A stretch of DNA of 45,331 bases from Bacteroidota bacterium (GTDB lineage Bacteria; Bacteroidota; Bacteroidia; Cytophagales; Cyclobacteriaceae): the NCBI GenBank assembly GCA_023417785.1, contig JAEZEH010000022.1, forward strand, positions 1 to 45,331. Direction: 5' to 3'. Both the position numbers and the translations under genes were made by a program. Position 1 is the stretch's first letter. Each line of letters begins with the position of its first letter. The notes below the pieces were generated by a model. The model was not told where the DNA came from. It saw only the letters and a list, made by a program, of their open reading frames with translations, and did no database searches. Below, one piece after another: positions 24,659-33,032 of the stretch.

Positions 24659-26773
24659 ATGGTCCTAAACCAGGAATTCAAGCACGTATCCTACCTGTGG
24701 GATGATCGCAAGGCGGAACGCATCGACAATGAGATAGATCTTTTGATTTACCGCTCCAATATCCTTGGGGCAGATCTGAGGATCACCAATTTTGGAGGTG
24801 GCAATACGAGTTGCAAGACACGTGAACAGGATCCCCTCACCGGGGAATTGAAAGACGTGATGTGGGTAAAAGGCTCGGGCGGTGACATCGGTACCCTTAC
24901 ACGCAAAGGCCTGGCCGGATTGTATCTTGACAGACTTCACGCACTTAAGAATCGCTACCGCGGTCTGGAGTTCGAGGATGAAATGGTTGGACTGTTCTAT
25001 CATTGTATTTACGATCTAGAATCGAAGGCTCCGTCGATAGACACTCCGTTGCATGCTTTCCTTCCATTCACACACATCGACCATTTACATCCCGACGCTG
25101 TCATCGCGCTTGCCGCAGCCCGCGACGGTGAACAAATTGTTAAAGATCTTTTTGACGGCGCACTTGCGTGGATCCCCTGGCAACGGCCCGGGTTTGATCT
25201 TGGTCTGAAGCTGGAACGCTGTATCCAGGAAAATCCAGATATTTCCGGGATAGTGTTAGGTGGCCATGGTCTCTTTACGTGGGGACCGACATCATACGAG
25301 TGTTATATGAGTAGCCTTTCAGTAATTGAACGCGCGTCGTCGTTTCTGGAGGCCAACTATGGTAAGCGCCAGCCTGTATTTGGTGGTGCAAAAATAGAGG
25401 CAGAGAAACCCGAGATCCGAAATTCAAAAGCAGCCGCAGTTGCTCCTGTACTACGCGGTCTTTGTTCCAGTGAACGGCGCATGATTGGGCACTTCACCGA
25501 TGATGAACGCGTACTCGAATTTGTCAACAGCCATGACCTTGAAAAACTTGCTCCGATGGGAACAAGTTGCCCTGACCACTTCCTGCGAACCAAAATCAGC
25601 CCATTGGTACTTGACCTGCCTGCTGATGTTTCATTCGACAATCCGGATGAGATTAAGAAGCGGCTGATTCCGCAATTTGAAAACTATCGTCGTCAGTATC
25701 GTGAGTATTACGAGAATCATAAGCATGCCGATAGTCCTGCTGTTCGCGACCCCAACCCCGTTGTAATTCTATGGCCCGGAGTAGGTATGTTTACCTTTGC
25801 GAAGGACAAGCCGACTGCACGAGTATCCTCTGAGTTTTACATCAATGCGATAAATGTAATGAAAGGCTCGGAGGCGGTCTCCTCGTATGTGAGTCTTCCG
25901 TTACAAGAGGCTTTCAATATCGAGTACTGGCAGCTCGAAGAAGACAAGCTTCGCCGGATGCCACCCGAGAAGCCGCTTACCGGAAAGATAGCGCTGATTA
26001 CAGGAAGTGCCGGTGGTATAGGAAAATCTATTGCCGAAAAATTCATTCATGAAGGCGCGGTAGTCGTTATCTGCGACAATGATGAAGAACGATTGCGCGA
26101 AGCAGAGACGGAAATGAGATCGCAATACAAATCCGATCAATACATCAGTACACAAATTGACGTCACTCAGGCCGAGACGATTCGAAAAGCCGTCGAGAGA
26201 ATAAATCTTGCTTTCGGGGGAATTGACATCGTTGTGAACAATGCAGGTATTTCAATCTCCCGGAGTTTTACAGAACATACCGAAGAAGAGTGGGATGCAT
26301 TGTACGATATCCTGGTGAAGGGTCAGTTCCTGGTCTCGCAGGCCGCAGTTCGTGTAATGAAACAGCAGGGGATGGGTGGAGATATCGTGACGATTGCCAG
26401 CAAGAACGGTTTGGTTTCCGGTCCGAAGAATGCAGCCTATGGTTCAGCTAAAGCTGCGCAGCTTCACATGAACCGTCTGATGGCCGCCGAGCTCGGCGAT
26501 GCCAAAATTCGCGTCAACGCTGTTAACCCCGATGCCATTATTGCTGATTCAAAAATATGGAAGAGCGGATGGGCTAAGGATCGAGCGAATGCGTATGGTG
26601 TTCCCGTTGAACAATTACCCAGATTTTATGCTGATCGAACACTTTTGAAGGAAATTCTTTACCCGTCGGATGTGGCCAATGCTGTGTTCGTTTTCGTTGG
26701 AGGTTTGTTAAACAAGTCTACCGGTAATATGTTAAATGTCGATGGTGGGTTGGCTACGGCTTTCTCACGATGA
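24659..26773 (+). CDS. rhaEW: Bifunctional rhamnulose-1-phosphate aldolase / L-lactaldehyde dehydrogenase
   Basis: Cytoplasmic fusion enzyme of 704 residues. The N-terminal class II aldolase domain (about 20-425) has FGGGNTSCK (45-53), VKGSGGDIG (70-78), and histidines in TPLHAFLPFTHIDHLHP (129-145) and GGHG (201-204) suitable for zinc binding. It cleaves L-rhamnulose-1-phosphate to dihydroxyacetone phosphate and L-lactaldehyde. The C-terminal short-chain dehydrogenase domain (about 438-704) has TGSAGGIG (448-455), NNAG (527-530) and the S581-Y594-xxx-K598 active site, and oxidises the lactaldehyde to lactate. Length and order match the RhaEW/YuxG type. It is convergent with the GntR regulator, and the SusCD and GH78 genes further right support a rhamnose role. 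Isomerase and kinase genes are absent from the window. Confidence 0.93.
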   Translation: MVLNQEFKHVSYLWDDRKAERIDNEIDLLIYRSNILGADLRITNFGGGNTSCKTREQDPLTGELKDVMWVKGSGGDIGTLTRKGLAGLYLDRLHALKNRYRGLEFEDEMVGLFYHCIYDLESKAPSIDTPLHAFLPFTHIDHLHPDAVIALAAARDGEQIVKDLFDGALAWIPWQRPGFDLGLKLERCIQENPDISGIVLGGHGLFTWGPTSYECYMSSLSVIERASSFLEANYGKRQPVFGGAKIEAEKPEIRNSKAAAVAPVLRGLCSSERRMIGHFTDDERVLEFVNSHDLEKLAPMGTSCPDHFLRTKISPLVLDLPADVSFDNPDEIKKRLIPQFENYRRQYREYYENHKHADSPAVRDPNPVVILWPGVGMFTFAKDKPTARVSSEFYINAINVMKGSEAVSSYVSLPLQEAFNIEYWQLEEDKLRRMPPEKPLTGKIALITGSAGGIGKSIAEKFIHEGAVVVICDNDEERLREAETEMRSQYKSDQYISTQIDVTQAETIRKAVERINLAFGGIDIVVNNAGISISRSFTEHTEEEWDALYDILVKGQFLVSQAAVRVMKQQGMGGDIVTIASKNGLVSGPKNAAYGSAKAAQLHMNRLMAAELGDAKIRVNAVNPDAIIADSKIWKSGWAKDRANAYGVPVEQLPRFYADRTLLKEILYPSDVANAVFVFVGGLLNKSTGNMLNVDGGLATAFSR

Positions 26774-26837
26774 TCGGTGTGTTGCCGGGTGTTCCCACCA
26801 GACACCTGGGGCCAGTCAATAATCGACCAAGTTCAAA

Positions 26838-26880
26838 CAATAACAATAAAGGGAGCGATGAGCTCCCTTTATTGTTATTG
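26838..26880. terminator. Bidirectional terminator with a 19-bp perfect stem
   Basis: CAATAACAATAAAGGGAGC (26838-26856) pairs without mismatch with 26862-26880 around a five-base loop. The upper stem is GC-rich and the lower arm is A/T-rich on both strands, so it can end transcription both of the aldolase gene (stop at 26773) and of the convergent GntR gene, whose stop is 15 bases beyond it. Confidence 0.85.
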
Positions 26881-26895
26881 GTAATTGATTGCCGA

Positions 26896-27915
26896 TCAGA
26901 TTGAATTTCGCATGATGAGACGGAAGGGGTTCTTCACTTTTTCGCGCGAGTGGTTCTTGATCATTTCTGCCATCGTTTCACCCATCTTCACAAAGTCGGT
27001 GCTTAAGACAGTAATTCCACCGGCAAGGATTTCCTTGAATGGCGTATCGTTATAAGTTATTACACCGATGTTCTTGCCAAGTTTAAGATTTCTCGCTGCG
27101 GCTTTCTTTATGATTTCCACCAGATCGGCTTCTTCAATCACCACATATAATTCGTGAGGACTAACTTTATGGCTACAGGTGCTTTCAATAATTTCGTATT
27201 CGAAGCCTTCCGCGTCACAGAAGTTAACAAAACCTGACTTGATACCTTCGCAGTAATAATTTTCGCTGGGGAAAACGAGGTAGAGCTTACGGTACTTTCT
27301 GATTTTTTCGATCCCGGTGTACAGGGCCTGATGGATATCCAACTCAAAGTCTTCAAAGACGCAGGCGTATTCGCCCACCATTCCACTGATATCTTTGTTA
27401 AGCATCAGTAGCCGGTCTTTGGGTATTTTATTAAGTGCGGCGCGGACGCTTTCTGTTTCATCCATGAGATGCGGCATAATCACATAGTAGTCATACTTGC
27501 CAAGGCTTTCGATAATAATTTTCTCGAGCATTTTGCTGTCGCAGTGGTGGATCTGGAGGTCTACCGTGGCCGTGGCTTCCAGTTGTTTTACAAAAGAGTT
27601 GTAAATCGTTTTTTTGTGATCACTGAGTTTGTTGAAAACGAGAAGTATCCGTTTGCCTTCGTTCCTGGATGTGCTGGATACATAGAAACCTTTTCCTCTT
27701 ACAGCAGTGATTATTCCTCTGCGGCGAAGAATCTTGTATGCCTTCTCAACGGTATCGCGTGAGAGATAATACTCCTCGCTTGTTTCGTTGATTGAAGGAA
27801 TTTTGTCGCCTACTTTTACCAGGCCGATCTCGATGTCCGAGACGATGGTGTCAACCACCTGCTGGTACTTTGGGATCTTCGAGTTTTCGTCGATAGTTAA
27901 GAATCCTTGAAACAT
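26896..27915 (-). CDS. GntR-family regulator with LacI-type sugar sensor domain
   Basis: Predicted 339-residue transcriptional regulator. From the ATG at 27915, the first part (about 12-80) is a GntR winged helix: KIPKYQQVVDTIVSDIEIG, then DKIPSINETSEEYYLSRDTVEKAY and RGIITAVRGKGFYVS. Residues about 88-335 form a periplasmic-binding-protein-like sensor (RILLVFNKLSDHKKTIYNSF and later GVITYNDTPFKEILAGGITV). Such proteins release their operator on binding a sugar. Another ATG at 27948 gives 11 more residues and is possible; the frame also extends to a TTG at 28011. It sits between the aldolase gene and the divergently transcribed SusC gene, so rhamnose or a derivative is the likely signal. The identity of the effector is inference. 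Confidence 0.88.
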   Translation of the reverse strand: MFQGFLTIDENSKIPKYQQVVDTIVSDIEIGLVKVGDKIPSINETSEEYYLSRDTVEKAYKILRRRGIITAVRGKGFYVSSTSRNEGKRILLVFNKLSDHKKTIYNSFVKQLEATATVDLQIHHCDSKMLEKIIIESLGKYDYYVIMPHLMDETESVRAALNKIPKDRLLMLNKDISGMVGEYACVFEDFELDIHQALYTGIEKIRKYRKLYLVFPSENYYCEGIKSGFVNFCDAEGFEYEIIESTCSHKVSPHELYVVIEEADLVEIIKKAAARNLKLGKNIGVITYNDTPFKEILAGGITVLSTDFVKMGETMAEMIKNHSREKVKNPFRLIMRNSI

Positions 27916-27981
27916 ATGATTGGGTGTTTGGGTGTCCTGCACTGTCATGCCGGCGAGAGCATGATACGTAAACGATATTAT

Positions 27982-28019
27982 GAAAAATATCTCTAAAGTC
28001 AAAGACAACAATCGGTTGT
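27982..28019 (-). promoter_or_regulatory. GntR promoter and overlapping palindrome
   Basis: On the minus strand TTG (28009-28011), a 19-base spacer and TATTTTTC (27982-27989) match the Bacteroidota -33/-7 pattern except for one final base. The inverted repeat ACAAC (28005-28009) and GTTGT (28015-28019), five bases apart, overlaps the -33 element and lies 90 bases upstream of SusC. It is a plausible operator for autoregulation and SusCD control. Confidence 0.4.
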
Positions 28020-28108
28020 GTTAACGATGCAGGTCAGTGCAGGATGTGAAGGGCTTACATATTCGGCATTTTTATTCCAGTAATAACAACCCAATCTAAA
28101 TCGACTTT

Positions 28109-31100
28109 ATGAAAAAATTTTTACTCACCATTTGCTGCATGTGTATGCTGCTGAGTTTGCAGGCGCAGCAGCGGACAGTTACCGGTAGGGTGACTGATGA
28201 AGCAGACGGGACAACCTTACCCGGAGTTTCCATTGTCGTGAAAGGAACGTCTCGCGGAACGGTTTCCGATAGTAACGGGTCATTTTCTCTTCCCGTTAAC
28301 GGGAACGACGTGCTTGTTTTTTCTTTTATTGGTTTTGAACAGCAGGAAGTGGTCGTTGGTGAGAGGACGAACGTTGATATTGTATTGCGTCCGTCAGTTA
28401 GTGAACTGGAGGAGGTAGTGGTAATCGGATACGGTGAGAGAGAACGAAAAGATCTCACCGGATCGATATCCACGGTGAAGAGTGAAGACATTGCAAGCAT
28501 TCCATTTGCTTCACCACAGTTTGCTCTTCAGGGAAAGTCAACCGGAGTCCGGGTGATAAATACAAGTGGTAATCCTTCCGATCCCCCAACAATTTTCATC
28601 CGCGGGATAGGTACCTGGAATGGAACGGCTCAGCCGCTTTATGTAATCGACGGACAGATTATTTCACCCCCGCAAGCAGGAAACCAGGACCTGATAGGCA
28701 ATATTAATCTTTGGGCGAGCATCAACCCTAATGACATCGAATCGATTTCAGTCTTGAAAGATGCCTCTGCAACGGCAATTTATGGAAGCCGGGCTGCGAA
28801 TGGCGTAATTCTGATAACCACAAAACGAGGGAAGAAGGGCAGGCCGGTGATAGAAGTAAACAGTCAGTATGGCATTCAAAACATTCCCAAGTCGGATGTG
28901 CTTTCTACTACCGACATGATCGGGCTAAGCCGGGAAATCTATACCAATAGCGTTAATCCAAATGTTTCGCTTGAGCGAAATTTCTATGGGCAAGAGGAGC
29001 CTAACCCAATTGCACGTTCAAACAACTTTACACCACAACTCGACCCAACGAGTCCATACTATATCGGCGAAACGACCGACTTCGTCGATTGGCAGGATGC
29101 AATCCGTAACAAGAATGCCGTTAATCAAAGTCATTCCGTTCAGCTTTCGGGTGCCGGAGAGGCTGCGAACTATTTTGTATCACTGGGATATACCAATCAG
29201 GAAAGTGTGGTGATCGGAAATGATCTTGAACGTTATACGCTTGCGTTGAATGTAAATACCGACGTTAACAAATTTATTAAAGCGGGAATTAACTATAAGT
29301 TGAGCTACCAGGAATCGCAGAACAATTCACCAATGCGTATGATTGAGGCGGCATCAGCACCACCGTATCAGCCAATTTTTGATCCGTCAAATCAATTTGG
29401 TTTTGCTCCCACATCAACGCTGTATAATGACGCGGGCGAATGGGAACAACGAAGAAACTACGGTGCGCAATCACGCCTCAATTCATTAGCAATCCAGAGT
29501 CTCAACCACAATGCCTTCAATGTACTCAGGAATATGGGACAAGGCTACATTGAAATAACACCGCTTGAAGGACTTAAAATCAGGGGTGGGCTTTCGATGG
29601 ATTATATCTATCAACAGCGAACAACCTTCGGCGACGTTGCCGACCGTCAATTCCGGCCGAATCCATCCGATCCATATGCAGGCGATAATCCCTACCCCCG
29701 GAATTCCTTTGGTGATTATGGACTTAGAACAAACAAATTTTTCAATTATCAGCTGGACTTGATCGGTACGTATGACAGGCAGTTCAATAAACATCGCGTA
29801 ACCTTGATGCTTGGAGCACAGGACCAATTCAGGAAGCAGTGGAATGAGGATTTGAGCACAAGAGAAGTCACGTCCAGAGATCCTGCTCGCTGGAGTGTTC
29901 CTAATGGACAACCCGCGCTTCGCGGCGGCTTCTCGGGCCGTTCCGAGTACTTTTGGTATAGTTACTTTGGGCGTTTTGACTATGTCTTTGATAGTAAGTA
30001 TTATCTTAATTTCTCCGGTAGGAGAGATGGAAGCAACGGATTTCCCGAAGAAAACCGATGGGGGTTCTTCCCTTCGGTTTCAGCAGCATGGCGTATAAGC
30101 AGCGAGAGCTTTATGCAAAACACCCCGTTCATCAACGACTTGAAAATCCGGGGTAGCTGGGGGCAGGTAGGAAATGACGAGATCGTCGTGGGCAGGTTTG
30201 CGTACTTGTCGAAAGTGAATTCTGGAAGCGGATCATACTCATTCGGATCAGGCAACGGCGATGCCAGAGGGAACTACAATACGGCAGTTGTCCTGGCCGA
30301 CTTGCCTGACCCTAATCTCCGGTGGGAAGTCGTAACCTCTTCAAACATCGGCTTCGATGCTTTGTTGTTCAACAACAGAGTCAGCTTCACCGCGGAATAC
30401 TTCAACCGGATTACCGACGACATCCTTCAGGCTGTTAACATTCCTTTATCGGTGGGATCGAACAACCCGGTTCAAAATATAGGTTCGGCGCGTAACCGTG
30501 GCGTTGAGTTTGATCTTGGCTACAACGGCAAGCTCGGTCCGGTTACCTACAACGTTTCAGGAAATATTTCTTTCCTCAATAATACCGTGTTAAAACTGTA
30601 TGACGAGCAACCGCTGTTTACGGATCGTGGTCGCGTCGAAGTAGGACGTCCCATCGGACACATCTGGGGCTATCGCCTCGGAGGAATCTTCCAATCTCAG
30701 GCGGAGATAGATGCATACTACGCCGCTACGCCTGATGGAACTGTCGGCGGAAATAGTGATTTCGTGCGCCCCGGAGATATGTATTTTCTGGACGTGCATG
30801 GCAATCCAACCGACGAAGAGCGTTTTTATAGTACCACGCCCGATGGCCAAATTACGACTTACGATCAAACGGAAATCGGAAACACTATCCCTGGTCACAC
30901 GTATGGCTTGAACTTAAGCGCCGGATTTAAAGGACTGGATGTATCTATTAATTTCTACGGCGAGGGCGAGGTAGATCGTGTGAATGCTTTGCGCCAACGG
31001 CTCGAAGCAATGAATGCAGGTGGACTAAACTATTCAACTACCACATCAGGGCGCTGGACACCGGAGAATCCCTCATCGACGATGCCACGAGCCGTATTTC

Positions 31101-31357
31101 AGGACCCTGCAGACAACAACCGATTCTCAAGCAGATGGGTTGAGAGAGCCGGATTTTTCAGACTTAACACATGGCAGCTTGGATACACAATCCCCTCAAC
31201 GATTCTTGAAAAAACCCGGGGCACTGTAACACGATTCAGAGTGTACGTTGGCGGTCAGAACAATATGCTGATTACGCGTTGGTCAGGACTTGATCCGGTA
31301 AACGATGACTATCCGCTCCCGCGCAGTTGGTTTGTCGGACTTAATGCTTCACTCTAA
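28109..31357 (+). CDS. SusC/RagA-family TonB-linked outer-membrane transporter
   Basis: Predicted 1082-residue glycan importer. Signal peptide about 1-20 (LLSLQAQ). Residues about 22-96 are the carboxypeptidase-regulatory-like domain, beginning RTVTGRVTDEADGTTLPGVS. The TonB-box region EEVVVIGYG (101-109) precedes the plug (about 112-240), which has the family mark LKDASATAIYGSRAANGVIL. The rest is a 22-strand barrel with the usual C-terminal SWFVGLNASL. No N-terminal STN domain is present. It forms a lipid-bilayer partner complex with the SusD-like protein encoded 24 bases later and imports oligosaccharides using TonB. With the rhamnose enzymes nearby, the ligand is probably a rhamnose-containing oligosaccharide, but the specificity cannot be read from sequence. 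Confidence 0.97.
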   Translation: MKKFLLTICCMCMLLSLQAQQRTVTGRVTDEADGTTLPGVSIVVKGTSRGTVSDSNGSFSLPVNGNDVLVFSFIGFEQQEVVVGERTNVDIVLRPSVSELEEVVVIGYGERERKDLTGSISTVKSEDIASIPFASPQFALQGKSTGVRVINTSGNPSDPPTIFIRGIGTWNGTAQPLYVIDGQIISPPQAGNQDLIGNINLWASINPNDIESISVLKDASATAIYGSRAANGVILITTKRGKKGRPVIEVNSQYGIQNIPKSDVLSTTDMIGLSREIYTNSVNPNVSLERNFYGQEEPNPIARSNNFTPQLDPTSPYYIGETTDFVDWQDAIRNKNAVNQSHSVQLSGAGEAANYFVSLGYTNQESVVIGNDLERYTLALNVNTDVNKFIKAGINYKLSYQESQNNSPMRMIEAASAPPYQPIFDPSNQFGFAPTSTLYNDAGEWEQRRNYGAQSRLNSLAIQSLNHNAFNVLRNMGQGYIEITPLEGLKIRGGLSMDYIYQQRTTFGDVADRQFRPNPSDPYAGDNPYPRNSFGDYGLRTNKFFNYQLDLIGTYDRQFNKHRVTLMLGAQDQFRKQWNEDLSTREVTSRDPARWSVPNGQPALRGGFSGRSEYFWYSYFGRFDYVFDSKYYLNFSGRRDGSNGFPEENRWGFFPSVSAAWRISSESFMQNTPFINDLKIRGSWGQVGNDEIVVGRFAYLSKVNSGSGSYSFGSGNGDARGNYNTAVVLADLPDPNLRWEVVTSSNIGFDALLFNNRVSFTAEYFNRITDDILQAVNIPLSVGSNNPVQNIGSARNRGVEFDLGYNGKLGPVTYNVSGNISFLNNTVLKLYDEQPLFTDRGRVEVGRPIGHIWGYRLGGIFQSQAEIDAYYAATPDGTVGGNSDFVRPGDMYFLDVHGNPTDEERFYSTTPDGQITTYDQTEIGNTIPGHTYGLNLSAGFKGLDVSINFYGEGEVDRVNALRQRLEAMNAGGLNYSTTTSGRWTPENPSSTMPRAVFQDPADNNRFSSRWVERAGFFRLNTWQLGYTIPSTILEKTRGTVTRFRVYVGGQNNMLITRWSGLDPVNDDYPLPRSWFVGLNASL

Positions 31358-31381
31358 ATCATCGACGAAAAATATTTCAAT

Positions 31382-32920
31382 ATGAAAGTCATAAAATATT
31401 ACTTGGCGACAGTATTTGCGATACTTATATCAGTCACTGCATGTGATATAACACGATTGGATACTCCGAGTATTGCTCTTACAGAACTAGACTACTTCAA
31501 AGACCGCAGTGATTTTGAACAGGCCCTGTTCCATGGCTATTCCAAAATGACGGATTGGTATTGGTTCAGAGGTCAGGACTTTATCCACCCTATGTTATTT
31601 CTCCCTGGTGATGATATTACCGAGGATCAGGCATTTCAGACATGGGAGCAATTCAACAACCTGAATTCAACAAACGGTTATGTAACGTATTTCTACACGT
31701 CGACATACCAGTTGATTCAGCGGGTTAATGTTGTAATTGAAAAAGTAGATGCAGCTAATCCAACTGAGTTCCCGGATCCTTCGTTTCTCCCACTTGTGAA
31801 GGGGGAAGCGTTGTTCTTGCGTGCTCTGGCATACTTTAAACTTTTCAACATGTTCGGAACCGCCCCCCTGATAACGGAGCGCCTTACGACAAGCACCATG
31901 AACCAGCCTCGAACCTCAGGAACGCAATTGCTCGATCAGGCAATTACTGATCTTCAGACAGCCGAACCGTTGCTTCCTACTTCCTGGAGTGAAGAATCCC
32001 GGGGCCGCGTGACAAAGAATGCTGCAAACGGTCTTTTGCTAAAGGCCCTCGTTTTTCGTGGCGACTATGCGGGAAGTGCAGCTGACTATTCTGCAGCCAT
32101 TGAGGCCTATAACCGAATAGATGCATCCCTCACAGCCAACTACACGGATAATTTTTCGGGACACACGGAGAACAATTCAGAATCACTGTTCGAGTTCCAG
32201 GCATCCAGCGCTCCCGGCACGGACAATGTATGGCTTCAGAACGATGGACCATGGCGAGGCGTGGAAGTAATGTCCGCTTACTGGGGTTTTTATACTATTG
32301 TAAGCAATGGCCAGCGCGACAACCTCCGCGGTACTAATTGGAAAGTGACTGAAAAGTTTGCCGGCCTCTATGGTACAGATCCTCGGGTAGATTTCTTCAT
32401 GGAAGACAATAGAAACTTCACGAAGTATGGTCATGAAGAACTTGACGTTCAGTCCGGAACGGCAGGATCACTAAACAATAACCGAATACTTCGTTATGGT
32501 GAATCAAAATTGTTGGCGGCTGAAGCGATACTACTTTCAGGCGGAAATAAGGCAGAGGCAATTGGCCTTATTAATGAAGTCAGAAGCCGCGCCCGCACCT
32601 GGGCAAATGATGCGGGCCTGCCAAACGCTCCCGACGACCGAAGTCTGGCGGAATCCAACGCCGATGTAATTATGCAATGGATCGAAGATGAACGCGCGAT
32701 TGAACTCCTCGGCGAGGAACAAGTACGCTGGTTCGATCTCAAGCGTTGGGACGCGCGCGGTTACAAAAACCTTAGTGGTTGGGGAGGGGGACCAGAACAC
32801 TTCAGCACTGATTTAGAAGGTACATTCCAGTTTGAATATCCGCGGCACCTTCTATTGCCAATTCCTCAGTCTGAGATAGACCGGAATTCCGCGATCACGG
32901 AAAATAATCCCGGATATTGA
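31382..32920 (+). CDS. SusD/RagB-family surface glycan-binding lipoprotein
   Basis: Predicted 512-residue outer-leaflet lipoprotein. Signal peptide ends in lipobox VTAC (C21). The N-terminal SusD-like domain contains the TPR helices, for example VKGEALFLRALAYFKLFNMFG and RVTKNAANGLLLKALVF. The C-terminal RagB domain is recognisable from GESKLLAAEAILLSGG, EDERAIELLGEEQVRWFDLKRW and the closing LLLPIPQSEIDRN. It acts as the lid of the SusC transporter, capturing glycan at the surface. It follows SusC by 24 bases and ends just before a hairpin. Aromatic residues near WYWFRGQDF and WGFYT could line the ligand site, which is only an inference. Confidence 0.97.
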   Translation: MKVIKYYLATVFAILISVTACDITRLDTPSIALTELDYFKDRSDFEQALFHGYSKMTDWYWFRGQDFIHPMLFLPGDDITEDQAFQTWEQFNNLNSTNGYVTYFYTSTYQLIQRVNVVIEKVDAANPTEFPDPSFLPLVKGEALFLRALAYFKLFNMFGTAPLITERLTTSTMNQPRTSGTQLLDQAITDLQTAEPLLPTSWSEESRGRVTKNAANGLLLKALVFRGDYAGSAADYSAAIEAYNRIDASLTANYTDNFSGHTENNSESLFEFQASSAPGTDNVWLQNDGPWRGVEVMSAYWGFYTIVSNGQRDNLRGTNWKVTEKFAGLYGTDPRVDFFMEDNRNFTKYGHEELDVQSGTAGSLNNNRILRYGESKLLAAEAILLSGGNKAEAIGLINEVRSRARTWANDAGLPNAPDDRSLAESNADVIMQWIEDERAIELLGEEQVRWFDLKRWDARGYKNLSGWGGGPEHFSTDLEGTFQFEYPRHLLLPIPQSEIDRNSAITENNPGY

Positions 32921-32937
32921 GTTTTATTTTTCAACCA

Positions 32938-32967
32938 GGTAAGGAAGGCATTAACGCCTTTCTTACC
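32938..32967 (+). terminator. Hairpin after the SusCD operon
   Basis: GGTAAGGAAGGC (32938-32949) pairs with GCCTTTCTTACC (32956-32967), 12 bp with a single G-T pair and a six-base loop. The following sequence is T-rich but has no continuous T-run, so termination may be partial, allowing some read-through into the next receptor gene. Confidence 0.6.
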
Positions 32968-33032
32968 GGATTGACTTGCTTCCTTTTAATTTAATACTTC
33001 TCAGTATTGGTAACGGGTCCTTATTTGGTCAT

